DNA of 64,000 bases from Hyphomicrobium denitrificans 1NES1. Lineage in GTDB: Bacteria > Pseudomonadota > Alphaproteobacteria > Rhizobiales > Hyphomicrobiaceae. Below, piece by piece: positions 43,972 to 53,324 of the stretch. The DNA lies in the NCBI RefSeq assembly GCF_000230975.2, contig NC_021172.1, forward strand, positions 3,100,001 through 3,164,000, in the 5' to 3' direction. Each line of letters opens with the position of its first letter. Within the stretch, counting starts at the first letter, position 1. The notes under the pieces were generated by a model, which saw only the letters and a program-made list of their open reading frames with translations, had not been told where the DNA came from and did no database searches. Both the position numbers and the translations under genes were made by a program.

Positions 43972-45492
43972 TCAAGTGCGTTCGAGTTCGGTTTCGGCGC
44001 GGAGACTTTCAAGATCGCGCGATACGGTCGCGACGGCCAGCTTTCGGCCGCTTTGCAGGTAAGTCACCTTGCAATCGCGTGCGGCCGGATTGCCTTCGAT
44101 CTCGACCTTATCCCATTTCTCCGCGTGCCCGACGTAGGAAACCGTTACGTCGAAATGCTGACTCCAAAAGAACGGAACCGCATCAAATGGCTGCCGTCCA
44201 CCGATCATATTGATTGCCGCCGTCTGCCCCTGGCGCTCGGCAACCACCCAATGCTCGACCCGGATCAGACCGCCGCTGTGTGGATCTGGCCAGCGCGCGA
44301 TATCGCCTGCCGCGTAAATTCCCGGGATGCTCGTTTGCAAGTATTGATCCACGACGATGCCGTTATCGACGGCGAGACCTGCGGTTTTGGCAAGCTCTAC
44401 ATCCGGGCGAACGCCGATACCTGCAACAACCAAATCGGCCGGAAGGCGCTCACCCGATTTCAAGGTCACCATGTCCTTGTCGATTGCCGCGGCCATCGTT
44501 CCGAAATGGAATACGACGCCGTGCGCTTCGTGAATCTCCCTAACCATATCTCCAAGCTCAGCACCGAGAACACGCTCGAGCGGCCGCGACTGCGGGCCGA
44601 CAACGTGGACATCGATGCCGCGCGTACGCAGCGATGCCGCGGTTTCAAGTCCGATGAAGCTCGCTCCGATGACCACAGCACGCTTGGCATCCCTCGTTTT
44701 TGCAATCAGCGCGCGGCTATCGTCCAACGTGCGGAGATAGTGGACATGCGGGAGTTCGGCGCCGGGAATATCGAGGCGAAAGGGGGCCGCTCCTGTCGCC
44801 AAGAGCAGTGCGTCGAAAGCGATGCGGCTTCCATCAGCAAGCACAAGCTCGCGCTCCACCGTATCAATCGCCATGACACGCGCATTGAGGCGCACATCGA
44901 TATTCTGTTCCTTATAGAAATCCTGTGAGCGCAGCGGAATCCAATCCTCGGAAGCGTTTCCAGCCAGATAATCCTTGGAAAGATTTGGTCTATCGTAAGG
45001 TAGCGCGTCGTCCGCGCTCAGCATCGTCACGCTACCCTTAAAATCTTGCCGACGCAGCATTTCAGCGGCCGCGTTGCCGGCCGCCCCGCCACCAATAATC
45101 ACGACTGAACGGATATGAGTGTCCGGCTTCACCTGTTGCGCCGGCGCCTTCTCGGTCTTCTCACGAACAAAAATCGTCGAGCCGCTTTCCTCGATCCGGA
45201 AGCAAGCCACGGGATTGAGAGCCGGAGCACGCACTGCTTCGCCCGTCCGAAGGCTGAAGCAGGCGTGATGCCAGGGACAGCGCACCGTATCGTCGACCAT
45301 CAAACCTTCGGCAAGAGGTCCATTGTAGTGCGTACACGTGGCGCCGATGGCAAAAAGCTCGGTGCCGCGTTTCGCCAACAGAACCGCTTCGCCGCCGACG
45401 TGACCGAGCAGCATACCGCCATCCGGAATGTCCGAGGCGGGGATACCGCGCGTGAAATCCGGACCAGAAAGTTGCTGCTCGCTCGACGACAT
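43972..45492 (-). CDS. Rieske-domain FAD-dependent pyridine nucleotide-disulfide reductase (AIF-like)
   Basis: This 506-residue protein from ATG 45492 fuses an N-terminal Rieske [2Fe-2S] domain (residues about 8-105, ligands Cys53-His55 in CTHYN and Cys72-His75 in CPWHHA) to an FAD/NAD reductase with SVVIIGGGAAGNAAAEML and DALLLATGAAPFRLDIPG, plus the NADH loop AVVIGASFIGLE. It resembles apoptosis-inducing-factor-like (AIFL) reductases. GGAGAAGAAGAG precedes the ATG. dps ends 29 nt upstream on the same strand, so the two are probably cotranscribed. Physiological partner unknown. Confidence 0.9.
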   Translation of the reverse strand: MSSSEQQLSGPDFTRGIPASDIPDGGMLLGHVGGEAVLLAKRGTELFAIGATCTHYNGPLAEGLMVDDTVRCPWHHACFSLRTGEAVRAPALNPVACFRIEESGSTIFVREKTEKAPAQQVKPDTHIRSVVIIGGGAAGNAAAEMLRRQDFKGSVTMLSADDALPYDRPNLSKDYLAGNASEDWIPLRSQDFYKEQNIDVRLNARVMAIDTVERELVLADGSRIAFDALLLATGAAPFRLDIPGAELPHVHYLRTLDDSRALIAKTRDAKRAVVIGASFIGLETAASLRTRGIDVHVVGPQSRPLERVLGAELGDMVREIHEAHGVVFHFGTMAAAIDKDMVTLKSGERLPADLVVAGIGVRPDVELAKTAGLAVDNGIVVDQYLQTSIPGIYAAGDIARWPDPHSGGLIRVEHWVVAERQGQTAAINMIGGRQPFDAVPFFWSQHFDVTVSYVGHAEKWDKVEIEGNPAARDCKVTYLQSGRKLAVATVSRDLESLRAETELERT

Positions 45493-45521
45493 CTCTTCTT
45501 CTCCAATTATGAGCCTTGCTA

Positions 45522-46049
45522 TCATGCCCCTTGGGGCACCTGCCGTGTTGCTTCGAAGAGGAACCAAACGCGGCGTTCGGTCTCGTCGATCCAATTTTCA
45601 AGAAGACTGGCGGTTGCGACGTCATTGTGCTCGTCGCAGAGGTCGTGGACTTCCTGCATCGAGCGGATGAGCTGCAAATTGTCGTCTCTCAATTCAGCCA
45701 ACATGTCTTCCGGCGTGACATAGTCGGCATCGTTGTCGAGGATGCGCTGGAGCTTGGCGATTTGACCGGTTGAGCGGAGCGTGGTGCCGCCGACCTTGCG
45801 TGCGCGCTCGGCGATATCGTCCGTCATGTTGAAGATCTGCATACCTTGCTCATCAAGGAGCAAGTGGTAGTCGCGAAAGTGCGGACCTGACATGTGCCAG
45901 TGGAAGTTCTTCGTCTTCACGTAAACCGCGAACACATCGGCAAGAAGAACGGTCAATGCGCCGGCAATGTCCTTGATCGCGTTATCCGAAAAGATTGAAG
46001 GGGTATTGAGGGGAGCCTTGCGCCGGGCCTTGGCGGATTCTGGCTTCAT
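45522..46049 (-). CDS. dps: Dps-family DNA protection and iron-storage protein
   Basis: This 175-residue Dps/ferritin-like protein assembles into a 12-mer that oxidises Fe(II) and shields DNA. The ferroxidase signature is present: TKNFHWHMSGPHFRDYHLLLDEQ (about residues 46-68) with conserved His, Asp and Glu. AAGGAAG sits 7 nt before ATG 46049; the ATG at 46055 overlaps this site and is unlikely. It precedes the Rieske reductase gene by 29 nt. Confidence 0.93.
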   Translation of the reverse strand: MKPESAKARRKAPLNTPSIFSDNAIKDIAGALTVLLADVFAVYVKTKNFHWHMSGPHFRDYHLLLDEQGMQIFNMTDDIAERARKVGGTTLRSTGQIAKLQRILDNDADYVTPEDMLAELRDDNLQLIRSMQEVHDLCDEHNDVATASLLENWIDETERRVWFLFEATRQVPQGA

Positions 46050-46380
46050 GTGCATCTTCCTTAATCTGCGTTGACTACCGAGGGGGGAATATGTTCGCAG
46101 GAGATCTCGTCGCGACGGGCCATCGCGATGAGATAACGCGCATTATAAATATTCGCTCCATACGTGACGACTCTCAATTTCTTTTGTTCGTGCAGTCGCC
46201 TCGCACAACCCATGACGCCCCTAACCCATCCGCCGATGACGGACTATCCCGGTTTCCGTCTGTCGAATGGCGAACAGTCATAGCTTGGATGCGAAATCGA
46301 AGATAATAGTTCCTTCGCCAACACCGATTAGGCTACCTTCCAGAGATAGGGTTTGCCGACGAGGTACTGGCGATCGCCGA
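46050..46380 (+). other. Intergenic region, no supported gene
   Basis: About 330 bp between dps (leftwards) and the TetR relic. A short ORF at 46091-46306 has an AGGGGGGAAT ribosome-site-like sequence but no protein character. Confidence 0.4.
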
Positions 46381-46984
46381 TCAGGACTTCATGAGTGCCA
46401 CTCGAACCGCATGCAGGATTTCTTCCGAAATTGCGTGTCCTTTCGTTGACCGCGCCAGCATTAACCCTCCGACGAGCATCGCAATTTGCGCCAGGGTTTC
46501 GTCACGGGCGAGCGCCTTCTTGCGCGGAGATAAGAGAACCCGCAATTTTTCCGCCATCATGGCGATCCCAGCGGCGAATGCAGCGTGCAGGGGGTCTTAT
46601 CTTTGCGCGAAATATCTCCGCATATGCCTGCCGCCGGGCAGCCAAGCCCTACCGCGTCGCGGTGATTTTTCCGGTATAGCGCTTAATGAATTCGAGCCGC
46701 GCTGCACCATGGTCGCTGCCGTGGCGTGCAGTAATGCTGTCGTACTCCAAGCGCTTTTCATCGAAAGCTCGGGCGCAAGCTTCTGTGGCCAAGACTTCCT
46801 TGGATTTGAAGTGGCCGTAGAAACCGCCATGCGTCAGCCCCGCCTCGGCCATCGGGGCCGGGACGCTCACGCCGTTGACACCATACTCCCGAAATAGCCG
46901 GGATGCGATTTCGACAACGGCCTCACGATGCCGATCCGCTTCCTTGCGCGAGACCTCGAGGCATTTTCCTTCTCCATTGGGCAA
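46381..46984 (-). pseudogene. TetR-family regulator broken by two frameshifts
   Basis: The N-terminus is intact: SRKEADRHREAVVEIASRLF, then GLTHGGFYGHFKSKEVLATE (helix-turn-helix), and on to KRYTGKITATR, where it stops at about residue 111. The expected continuation D-HRDAVGLGCPAAGICGDIS is in the next frame; after KDKTP it shifts again to LHAAFAAGIAMMAEKLRVLL through ALARDETLAQIAMLVGGLML and ends at TGA 46381. The total length, about 200 codons, is that of an ordinary TetR protein. Two single-base shifts suggest decay rather than programmed events; sequencing error is possible for homopolymers. Confidence 0.85.
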
Positions 46985-47242
46985 TGCACCGGTTGCGTCT
47001 GCGTGAGTGCGTCAAACATTGGTAGAGGCACGCTCGGCGCTTCCGGTGCACGGCTGAGCGTGACGATGCTCACACGCATAAATTCGAGATTCGTCATCGG
47101 TGTGCATATTTGCTTCGTTAGCTAGACTCGACTTCGAAGTTTCTCCGCAAATTTACGCGAGGTTTCAACCTGCGCAGCTTGTCACGAAACTGTCGCGCGA
47201 ACGTCATACGAGGTTCGGCTGATCTCGAAGGAGTTGAGCGCT

Positions 47243-49140
47243 ATGATGATGCGATTTTGCCCGACGGCCGTTTTTGTGGTGTTCGCGGGTCTCTCCTCCG
47301 CGATGGCGGATCCTCCCCGCCATAACGTCATCCTGTTCGTTCCCGACGGCTTGCGGGCCGAGATCGTCACGCAAGAAACCGCGCCGACACTTGCCGAAAT
47401 TCGCGATACTGGCGTCAATTTTGCGAATAGCCATTCTCTATTCCCGACGTTCACGATGCCCAATTCGAGCGGCATGGCGACCGGTCATCACCTTGGCGAT
47501 ACCAGCGTTTTCGGGAATGTGCTTTATGCGGGATTCCCGATAAGATCTGCCAAATCCGCGCGGATCGCCTTCATCGAAAATGACGATATTCTCGGTGATA
47601 TCGATGAACACTTTTCCGGAAATTTCATCGACGAAGAGACCATTCTCCACGTCGCCCATCGGGCTGGCTTCAATACAGCGGCCATCGGAAAGCTCGGGCC
47701 GACTCTCATTTTCGATCATACCTCACGCGATGGGGGTGAAAGCGTCATCGTAGACGACGCCACCGGATCGAAAGCCGGGATACCGCTCGCGTCGTGGCTC
47801 AGCGACGCCTTGAAAGCCGCTAACCCTCCCGTCGTCGCACCATCCCGTGGTGATAACGGCAAGCACGGCAACGCGCATGAATCCGGGACGAACGTTGCGA
47901 ACGTTACGCAGCAGGCTTATTTCGCCGACGTGCTGACCAAGATCGTTCTTCCCAAATTCGGGAATGACGGGAAGCCGTTCGTCGTCGTGTTCTGGTCGCG
48001 CGACCCGGATGGAACGCAACACAACCAAGGCGACAGCTTCCTGAAGCTCGAACCGGGCATAAACGGACCGACGTCGCTTGCCGCGATCCGGAATGCCGAC
48101 AGCAATCTCGCGGCAATCCGCGCAGCGCTCGACACGCTCGGACTGGCCACAATGACCGACATTATCGTTTCCGCAGATCACGGATTTTCAACTATATCGA
48201 AGCAAAGCGAGACCAGTCCGGCTGCAAAGGCAAGCTATACGAACGTTCCCGCGTCGTATCTGCCTCCAGGATTTGTTGCTATCGATCTCGCGACAGCGTT
48301 GAACCTGCCGCTGTGGGATCCCGATAATGACAACGCCCGCGTCGAGGGGGGAAAGCATCCGCACGATGCGAACGGGTTTATCGGTGAGGATCCGGCCGCA
48401 TCGAGGGGGGAAAGCATCCGCACGATGCGAACGGGTTTATCGGTGAGGATCCGGCCGCTCCGCAGTTGATCGTCGCCGCCAATGGCGGTTCGGACTTTAT
48501 CTACGTGCCAAGCGGTGATCGGGTGCTCGTGCAGAAAGCCATCGATGCTTTGTTGGCGCAGGACTATGTAAGCGGCCTTTTCGTCGACGATGCGCTTGGT
48601 TCGTTTGCCGGGACTTTGCCGCTCTCGGCAATCAATCTCAGCGGCTCGTCTCTGGGACTCAGGCCGTCGATTATCATCAACTTCAAGAGTACGACGACCG
48701 GTTGTGCGGAGCCCTCAACGTGCGCAGTCGAAATCGCTGATACCGGCCTGCAGCAGGGTCAAGGCATGCATGGCAGTTTCAGCCGCGCCGATACGGAAAA
48801 TTTCATGGCGGCGTACGGTCCGGATTTCAAGAATGGATTCGTCGACCCTGCACCGGCAAGCAACGCCGACATCGGCAAAACGATCGTTGCTATTTTAGGC
48901 TTGCTGCCGGAAAGCCATGGGAAACTTGTCGGCCGACCATTGGCTGAAGCATTTCGCGGCGGGATCGTGCCGCAATTCGAACGGAAGACACTCGCTTCTG
49001 CGCCATCCGCGTCGGGATTGCGGACTACTCTCAATTATCAGGCAGTCGGTGATACGAAATATTTCGACGCCGCGGGCTTCGAAGGGCGCCCAGTCGGATT
49101 GAAAACGGAGGCGGACGCGTCGTTAGCGGCGGGCAAGTAA
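47243..49140 (+). pseudogene. Alkaline phosphatase/phosphodiesterase-superfamily protein split by a 59-bp tandem duplication
   Basis: From ATG 47243 (AAGGAG 9 nt upstream) a signal peptide (TAVFVVFAGLSSAMA-D) is followed by phosphodiesterase-type motifs: VILFVPDGLRAEI (metal Asp), SLFPTFTMPNSSGMATGHHLGD (nucleophile Thr), WSRDPDGTQHNQGD and VSADHGFSTI. The frame is lost at the second copy of the 59-bp unit and stops at 48469. The other frame resumes as APQLIVAANGGSDFIYVPSG and runs to 49140, carrying GMHGSFSRADTENFMAAYGP with the last metal-binding His. Deleting one unit restores a single 613-residue ORF. The encoded protein is probably inactive as it stands, lacking the C-terminal part. Confidence 0.88.
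48342..48458 (+). repeat. 59-bp perfect tandem duplication
   Basis: Units at 48342-48400 and 48401-48458 agree over 58 consecutive positions, starting TCGAGGGGGGAAAGCATCCG and ending GAGGATCCGGCCGC. The 59-nt length is not a multiple of three and causes the frameshift in the surrounding gene. The lack of divergence suggests a recent event. Confidence 0.95.
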
Positions 49141-49195
49141 GGCAGACCCTCGCCACGGGATCTACGCCGAGAGGTCAAAGCCGCTTCGAGCTTCG

Positions 49196-50368
49196 TCAGT
49201 TTACGTCACCGGTCGTCACCAGCGCGTGGCAGGATGACGCTTGAGGGATTTCTTGCCCCTTCGCGACGCTCATGTCGTTGCCCCGCCAGACGAACGTATC
49301 GCCCGACCATCCTTCGAGCCATAGCACCGGCAGCAGCAGATCTCTTGCGATCCACGAAAGCGGAGACAGCATACTGAGATGCCAGCCTGCGGCCAAAGCC
49401 AATACGGCCTCGGCACCGAACCAAATTCCAGCGAGTGCGAAAAGGGCTATGCTCGGATCGACGTCGAAACTCGCCGCAGAAGCGACGCCCGCCAAGATCG
49501 GAAAGAAACTCCCGGCAAAAACTTCCGGCACATAGAAAATCTGGAACGTCGCGCGCCTCAGGCGCGCCCAGCGCACCTGCCGATCCCAAACCTGACGCAG
49601 TTTGCGCAGTCCCAACGGCTGCTCGAAGGGCCGGTCGACGAGACGCACATTCAGACCACGAGCACGCACGATCTTTGTTGCGGCGGCGTCCTCGGCAATT
49701 TCACGCCCCAGCGCTTCAATGCCACCGACTGCATCGAGAATATCGCGCCGCCAGAGCATCGATTTGCCTTGTGCAAAACCAAAGCCGACGGCGTCTGCCG
49801 CCGATTGCCAGCGCGCTTGGTAGGTATTGAGAAATGCGCATTCGAGCTCGGCTCTGAACCCAATCGGATGACTGCCGACAGGCGGCGAGCATACAAGCCC
49901 AACGCCAGATCCGAAGCTCGCAAACAGATCGTCCAGGTAGTCCGGGGGCATCAGGACATTATTGTCAGCGAGCACAATCCAGGGATAGCGCGCGGCTTCC
50001 CAGCCTTTGACGATGTTGTTCAGCTTTGGATTGCTCGTCGGCCGGTCATCACCGATCAGCAATTTTGCAGGAATCTGCGAATTTTCCGCAATCAACTTGC
50101 GCACGAGCGGCACGGCAGGATCGCCTTCGCGAGCGGCACAGAAGATAATTTCGTAAGAGTCGCTCTGAAGCTCGAACGTCGAGCGCAGCGTTAATATATC
50201 GAAATGATCTATGCCGCAGACCGGCCGGATAATGCTAACCGGCACCGACTTTGATTCGCTCGGCCTTTTGCGCGAAAGGACACGCGAAAACGCAAGAGCG
50301 ATAGTAATAAGATGTATTGCCGTCGCCAGCGCGCAAAAGATTAGTGCCGCCGTCGCTAACCCGGCCAT
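49196..50368 (-). CDS. GT21-type glycosyltransferase (ceramide glucosyltransferase/HpnI-like)
   Basis: This 390-residue membrane glycosyltransferase has an N-terminal helix (ATAALIFCALATAIHLITIALAF), then PVSIIRPVCGIDHFD, GDDRPTSNPKLNNIVKGWEA (first Asp pair), LADNNVLMPPDYL (D-x-N-like), a Gly-rich GSHPIGFRAELE, and WDRQVRWARLRR, the (Q/R)xxRW motif. C-terminal hydrophobic helices follow. This matches ceramide glucosyltransferases and HpnI, which adds N-acetylglucosamine to a hopanoid. HpnJ and HpnK, usually adjacent, are absent, so the acceptor is uncertain. ATG 50368 has GGAGG 5 nt upstream. Confidence 0.85.
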   Translation of the reverse strand: MAGLATAALIFCALATAIHLITIALAFSRVLSRKRPSESKSVPVSIIRPVCGIDHFDILTLRSTFELQSDSYEIIFCAAREGDPAVPLVRKLIAENSQIPAKLLIGDDRPTSNPKLNNIVKGWEAARYPWIVLADNNVLMPPDYLDDLFASFGSGVGLVCSPPVGSHPIGFRAELECAFLNTYQARWQSAADAVGFGFAQGKSMLWRRDILDAVGGIEALGREIAEDAAATKIVRARGLNVRLVDRPFEQPLGLRKLRQVWDRQVRWARLRRATFQIFYVPEVFAGSFFPILAGVASAASFDVDPSIALFALAGIWFGAEAVLALAAGWHLSMLSPLSWIARDLLLPVLWLEGWSGDTFVWRGNDMSVAKGQEIPQASSCHALVTTGDVN

Positions 50369-50466
50369 CGTCCCTCCGTCGCAAAACCTGTCGCTGAATT
50401 TCAGGATTTGATGAAATTTCGACGATAAATCGGCGACGGATGCATGACACCTTGGGCGTGACCGAT

Positions 50467-50733
50467 TCACTTCCCGGCCGGCGGCCTTTTCAAAATGCGT
50501 GCAAAGGCAGACGTTGCGCCATAGGCCCCGAGCAACGCGAGCACAACCATACCGGCAACGGACGGCAGGCCTTCGTTCAGACCCGCGGTGACCAGGCCCC
50601 AGTAGGCGAGCGCTGAACCAACGAGGCCGCCAAGTGCGCCGAGCACAATGTCCGGCAGGCCTCGCAATGACAGGCCATAAAGGAGCCCAACGATGATGCC
50701 GGGGTAAAGTGCCGGCCAGAAATGGTCGCCCAT
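50467..50733 (-). CDS. Small membrane protein of unknown function
   Basis: This 88-residue protein has three hydrophobic helices with glycines (YPGIIVGLLYGLSLRGLPDIVLGALGGLVGSALAYWGLV, GMVVLALLGAYGATSAF) and a basic tail. It precedes the glycosyltransferase gene on the same strand by about 100 bp. It may be part of the same transcript. No recognised function. Confidence 0.65.
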   Translation of the reverse strand: MGDHFWPALYPGIIVGLLYGLSLRGLPDIVLGALGGLVGSALAYWGLVTAGLNEGLPSVAGMVVLALLGAYGATSAFARILKRPPAGK

Positions 50734-50835
50734 GCGAGACGCTCGCCCGTAATGTCGAAGTAGCTCAATCGTCGATCGGCGCGTCGGGTGTCAAGGCAGA
50801 TATATGTAGCTACGATGTATAGGCTGTGTGCCTGT

Positions 50836-50866
50836 AAAAAAACCGGCACTCGCAAAGCGCCGGTTT
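50836..50866 (-). terminator. Intrinsic terminator of the 51327-50925 pair
   Basis: AAACCGGC (50840-50847) and GCCGGTTT (50859-50866) form the stem; reading leftwards it is followed by TTTTTTT (complement of 50836-50842). It lies about 60 nt past the stop of the downstream small gene. Strong rho-independent terminator. Confidence 0.85.
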
Positions 50867-50924
50867 AAGTTTCTGCTCGCTCCTAGCGAGCGAGCAGGTC
50901 CAGGGAGTGTGTTGGATGCGGATG

Positions 50925-51104
50925 CTAGAAGTCCGCTGCCGGACCGACAGCTGCGACCGCGGGTATCGGATCCCATACGGGCTGCTTATTTGGAGTTCCG
51001 CTCTTCTGCTTGCGCGAGAAAACATAGACTTCGCGAGAAACCCGCTTTTTGATTCGCTTCGGTCGTCCGCGCAGCCTTAAGAAATAGCTATAGCGTTCGG
51101 TCAT
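50925..51104 (-). CDS. Small basic hypothetical protein
   Basis: This 59-residue protein from ATG 51104 (GGAGGGG 7 nt upstream) is strongly basic at the start (RYSYFLRLRGRPKRIKKRVS) and ends in an Ala/Pro/Val tail (WDPIPAVAAVGPAADF). It overlaps the upstream small gene by 17 bp. A terminator follows. No recognised family. Confidence 0.55.
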   Translation of the reverse strand: MTERYSYFLRLRGRPKRIKKRVSREVYVFSRKQKSGTPNKQPVWDPIPAVAAVGPAADF

Positions 51105-51327
51105 GGCGATACCCCTCCAAAGCAATGCCCGAGTGACGCCGGCGTCTGCGGCTCACGGCGTGCGCAATTGCCGCCCGCTCTGCCAATAGGGCGTTCGCGA
51201 AACGGCGCCCTTCAAGCGCGTGGTAGCTTCGAAGTGCCGCGTGAAAGCGATACTCGCTTTCACCGTCTTCACGGATGATGACTCCTGCCTGGTCGTCTCC
51301 GACCTCGATGACGTAAGATTTGGACAT
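51088..51327 (-). CDS. Small hypothetical protein
   Basis: This 79-residue protein has a strand-rich start (YVIEVGDDQAGVIIREDGESEYRFHAALRSYHALEG) then a helical and basic tail (HAVSRRRRRHSGIALEGYRHD). It looks like a compact domain of unknown function and forms an operon with the following basic gene. Confidence 0.6.
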   Translation of the reverse strand: MSKSYVIEVGDDQAGVIIREDGESEYRFHAALRSYHALEGRRFANALLAERAAIAHAVSRRRRRHSGIALEGYRHDRTL

Positions 51328-51410
51328 GATTCATATCTTGTCGGCACCGACGCCGACATCCTCTGATATTCGAATTGTTTGAGTGAATGACCTTAACTGC
51401 CCTTACGGGC

Positions 51411-51497
51411 TCAGTAGCCGCAACAACAGCGCATTGGCGCAAGACCGGTCAGAGTCTCGGTTGGCGCTTGCAGGCGATTCGTGATCGGGTAATTCAT
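51411..51497 (-). CDS. Possible 28-residue Cys-ending peptide
   Basis: ATG 51497 with GGAG 6 nt upstream encodes a 28-residue peptide ending RCCCGY. Very small; function and even translation are uncertain. The overlapping longer ORF at 51403-51666 shows no better support. Confidence 0.25.
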   Translation of the reverse strand: MNYPITNRLQAPTETLTGLAPMRCCCGY

Positions 51498-51776
51498 GGC
51501 GGTCTCCATCGTGCGGAGCCCACGGCGTGGCGTGAGGCTTAGCGTTTGATGACGCGGCGCAAGTCGCTTCCGAAATCACCGCGGCCGCCGCAATTGCGCG
51601 TCGGCAAGACCAAGAAAGCGGAGCCGGTGCATAAAGTAAAAGAAGAAGAATTGGATTGCTTTCCACACCGGTTCTGAATGAAATCTCGCACCTGATGTGA
51701 CCGGCTGTCCAACGCGGACACTCTTTATGCTAAGCCGTTGCTGCAGGACGAATTTCCAAGCGCCCTAGGGGGATCT

Positions 51777-53108
51777 ATGAAGATTTGCATGATCGGAGCG
51801 GGCTATGTCGGGCTCGTTTCGGCGGCCTGTTTTTCGGATTTCGGCTGGACCGTTACGTGCGTCGATAAGGACCCCAACCGGTTGGCCTCTCTCAAAGCGG
51901 GCAAGTCTCCGATCTATGAGCCTGGCCTCGAAGCGCTGATGGAGCGCAACGTCAGAGTCGGCCGGTTGGTTTTCACGGACGATCTCAAAACAGCCGTTGC
52001 AAATGCCGACATCGTTTTCCTCGCTGTCGGAACGCCGATGCGGCGGGGCGACGGTTATGCCGATCTTTCCTATGTCTTCTCGGCGGTCGAGGAGGCTGCA
52101 CAATACCTGGACGGCTTCACCGTCATAACGACGAAGTCAACGGTTCCGGTCGGCACAAGCCGCGAGATCGAACGGCGGCTTAAGGCCAAGCGGCCCGATG
52201 CGGACGTAGCGGTCTGCTCGAATCCGGAATTTCTGCGCGAGGGCTCCGCAATTCAGGACTTCACGCATCCCGACCGCGTGCTTGTCGGCACCGACGACCT
52301 TCGCGCCCGCGATGTCATGGAGCGATTGTACAAGCCGTTGGCGCTGCGCGGTTCTCCCGTCATGTTTGTCGAACGCGAATCCGCAGAGCTCGCGAAATAC
52401 GCCGCCAACGCGTTCCTCGCGCTCAAGATCAGCTTCATCAACGAGATCGCGGACGTCTGCGAGGCTGTCGGCGCGGATGTGCAGGAGGTTGCATCTGCTA
52501 TCGGCAGGGACCGGCGCATTGGGGACAAATTCCTGCATCCCGGCCCGGGCTACGGCGGATCTTGCTTTCCCAAAGATGTCTCGGCTCTCATCCGCACGGC
52601 GCGCGAAGCGCGCTCTCCAGTCTCGATCATCGAGCAGGTCGAACGGGTCAACCATGAGCGCAAACTCGCCATGGCGGTGCGCATCGAGACCGCGGCGGGG
52701 GGATCGGTGCGCGACAAGACCATCGCTATCCTTGGAGTCACGTTCAAACCGAACACCGACGACATGCGCGACGCACCGAGTCTGCTGATCGTCCCGATGC
52801 TGCAGGAGCGGGGCGCAACCGTCAGGGTCTGCGACCCGCAAGGGCGCCCCCAAGCCGAGCCGATGCTTCCGGGCGTCGTGTGGTGCGAGAACGCAGAGGA
52901 CGCCGCCGCTGGCGCCGATGCGCTCGTTATCGTCACCGAGTGGAACGAATTTCGCGCCCTTGATCTTGAGGCGATCAAATCGCGCATGGCCGGCAGCACG
53001 ATCGTCGATCTGCGCAATGTTCTGGACCCCGCGACCGTCCGGGATCTTGGGATTGCATATACCGGCGTCGGCCGTGGCCGATCTCCCGCCAGCCAGAAGG
53101 CGGGTTGA
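51777..53108 (+). CDS. ugd: UDP-glucose 6-dehydrogenase
   Basis: This 443-residue NAD-dependent enzyme oxidises UDP-glucose twice to UDP-glucuronate, for exopolysaccharide and lipopolysaccharide sugars. The Rossmann start KICMIGAGYVGLVSAACFSD (residues 2-21), the NPEFLREGSAIQDFTHPDR motif, and the nucleophile Cys263 in HPGPGYGGSCFPKDVSAL are clear. ATG 51777 follows AGGGGGA. No sugar-transferase genes flank it apart from the HpnI-like one. Confidence 0.94.
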   Translation: MKICMIGAGYVGLVSAACFSDFGWTVTCVDKDPNRLASLKAGKSPIYEPGLEALMERNVRVGRLVFTDDLKTAVANADIVFLAVGTPMRRGDGYADLSYVFSAVEEAAQYLDGFTVITTKSTVPVGTSREIERRLKAKRPDADVAVCSNPEFLREGSAIQDFTHPDRVLVGTDDLRARDVMERLYKPLALRGSPVMFVERESAELAKYAANAFLALKISFINEIADVCEAVGADVQEVASAIGRDRRIGDKFLHPGPGYGGSCFPKDVSALIRTAREARSPVSIIEQVERVNHERKLAMAVRIETAAGGSVRDKTIAILGVTFKPNTDDMRDAPSLLIVPMLQERGATVRVCDPQGRPQAEPMLPGVVWCENAEDAAAGADALVIVTEWNEFRALDLEAIKSRMAGSTIVDLRNVLDPATVRDLGIAYTGVGRGRSPASQKAG

Positions 53109-53324
53109 TCTTTCCTCCAGACAAACTATCGGCCGCGCCGCCAGCATGTGAGTTGTAGTCGCCACTTCGCGACAGGTTGCCGATACTTGTCAGCGCCAAC
53201 GCGCTGATTGCCGAGGCGAATCGGCAGCACCGACCTGATCAGGCCCGGGTTTTCGCCCCGGCGACGACCTCGCGCAAGCTTCAGATTGCAAGCTCGCCGA
53301 AGCAGCGCACCGGGGACCCTGTTT

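Noticed and set aside
46091..46306. Short ORF with a strong-looking AGGGGGG ribosome site
   Set aside because: Translation lacks hydrophobic or domain character and seems chance.
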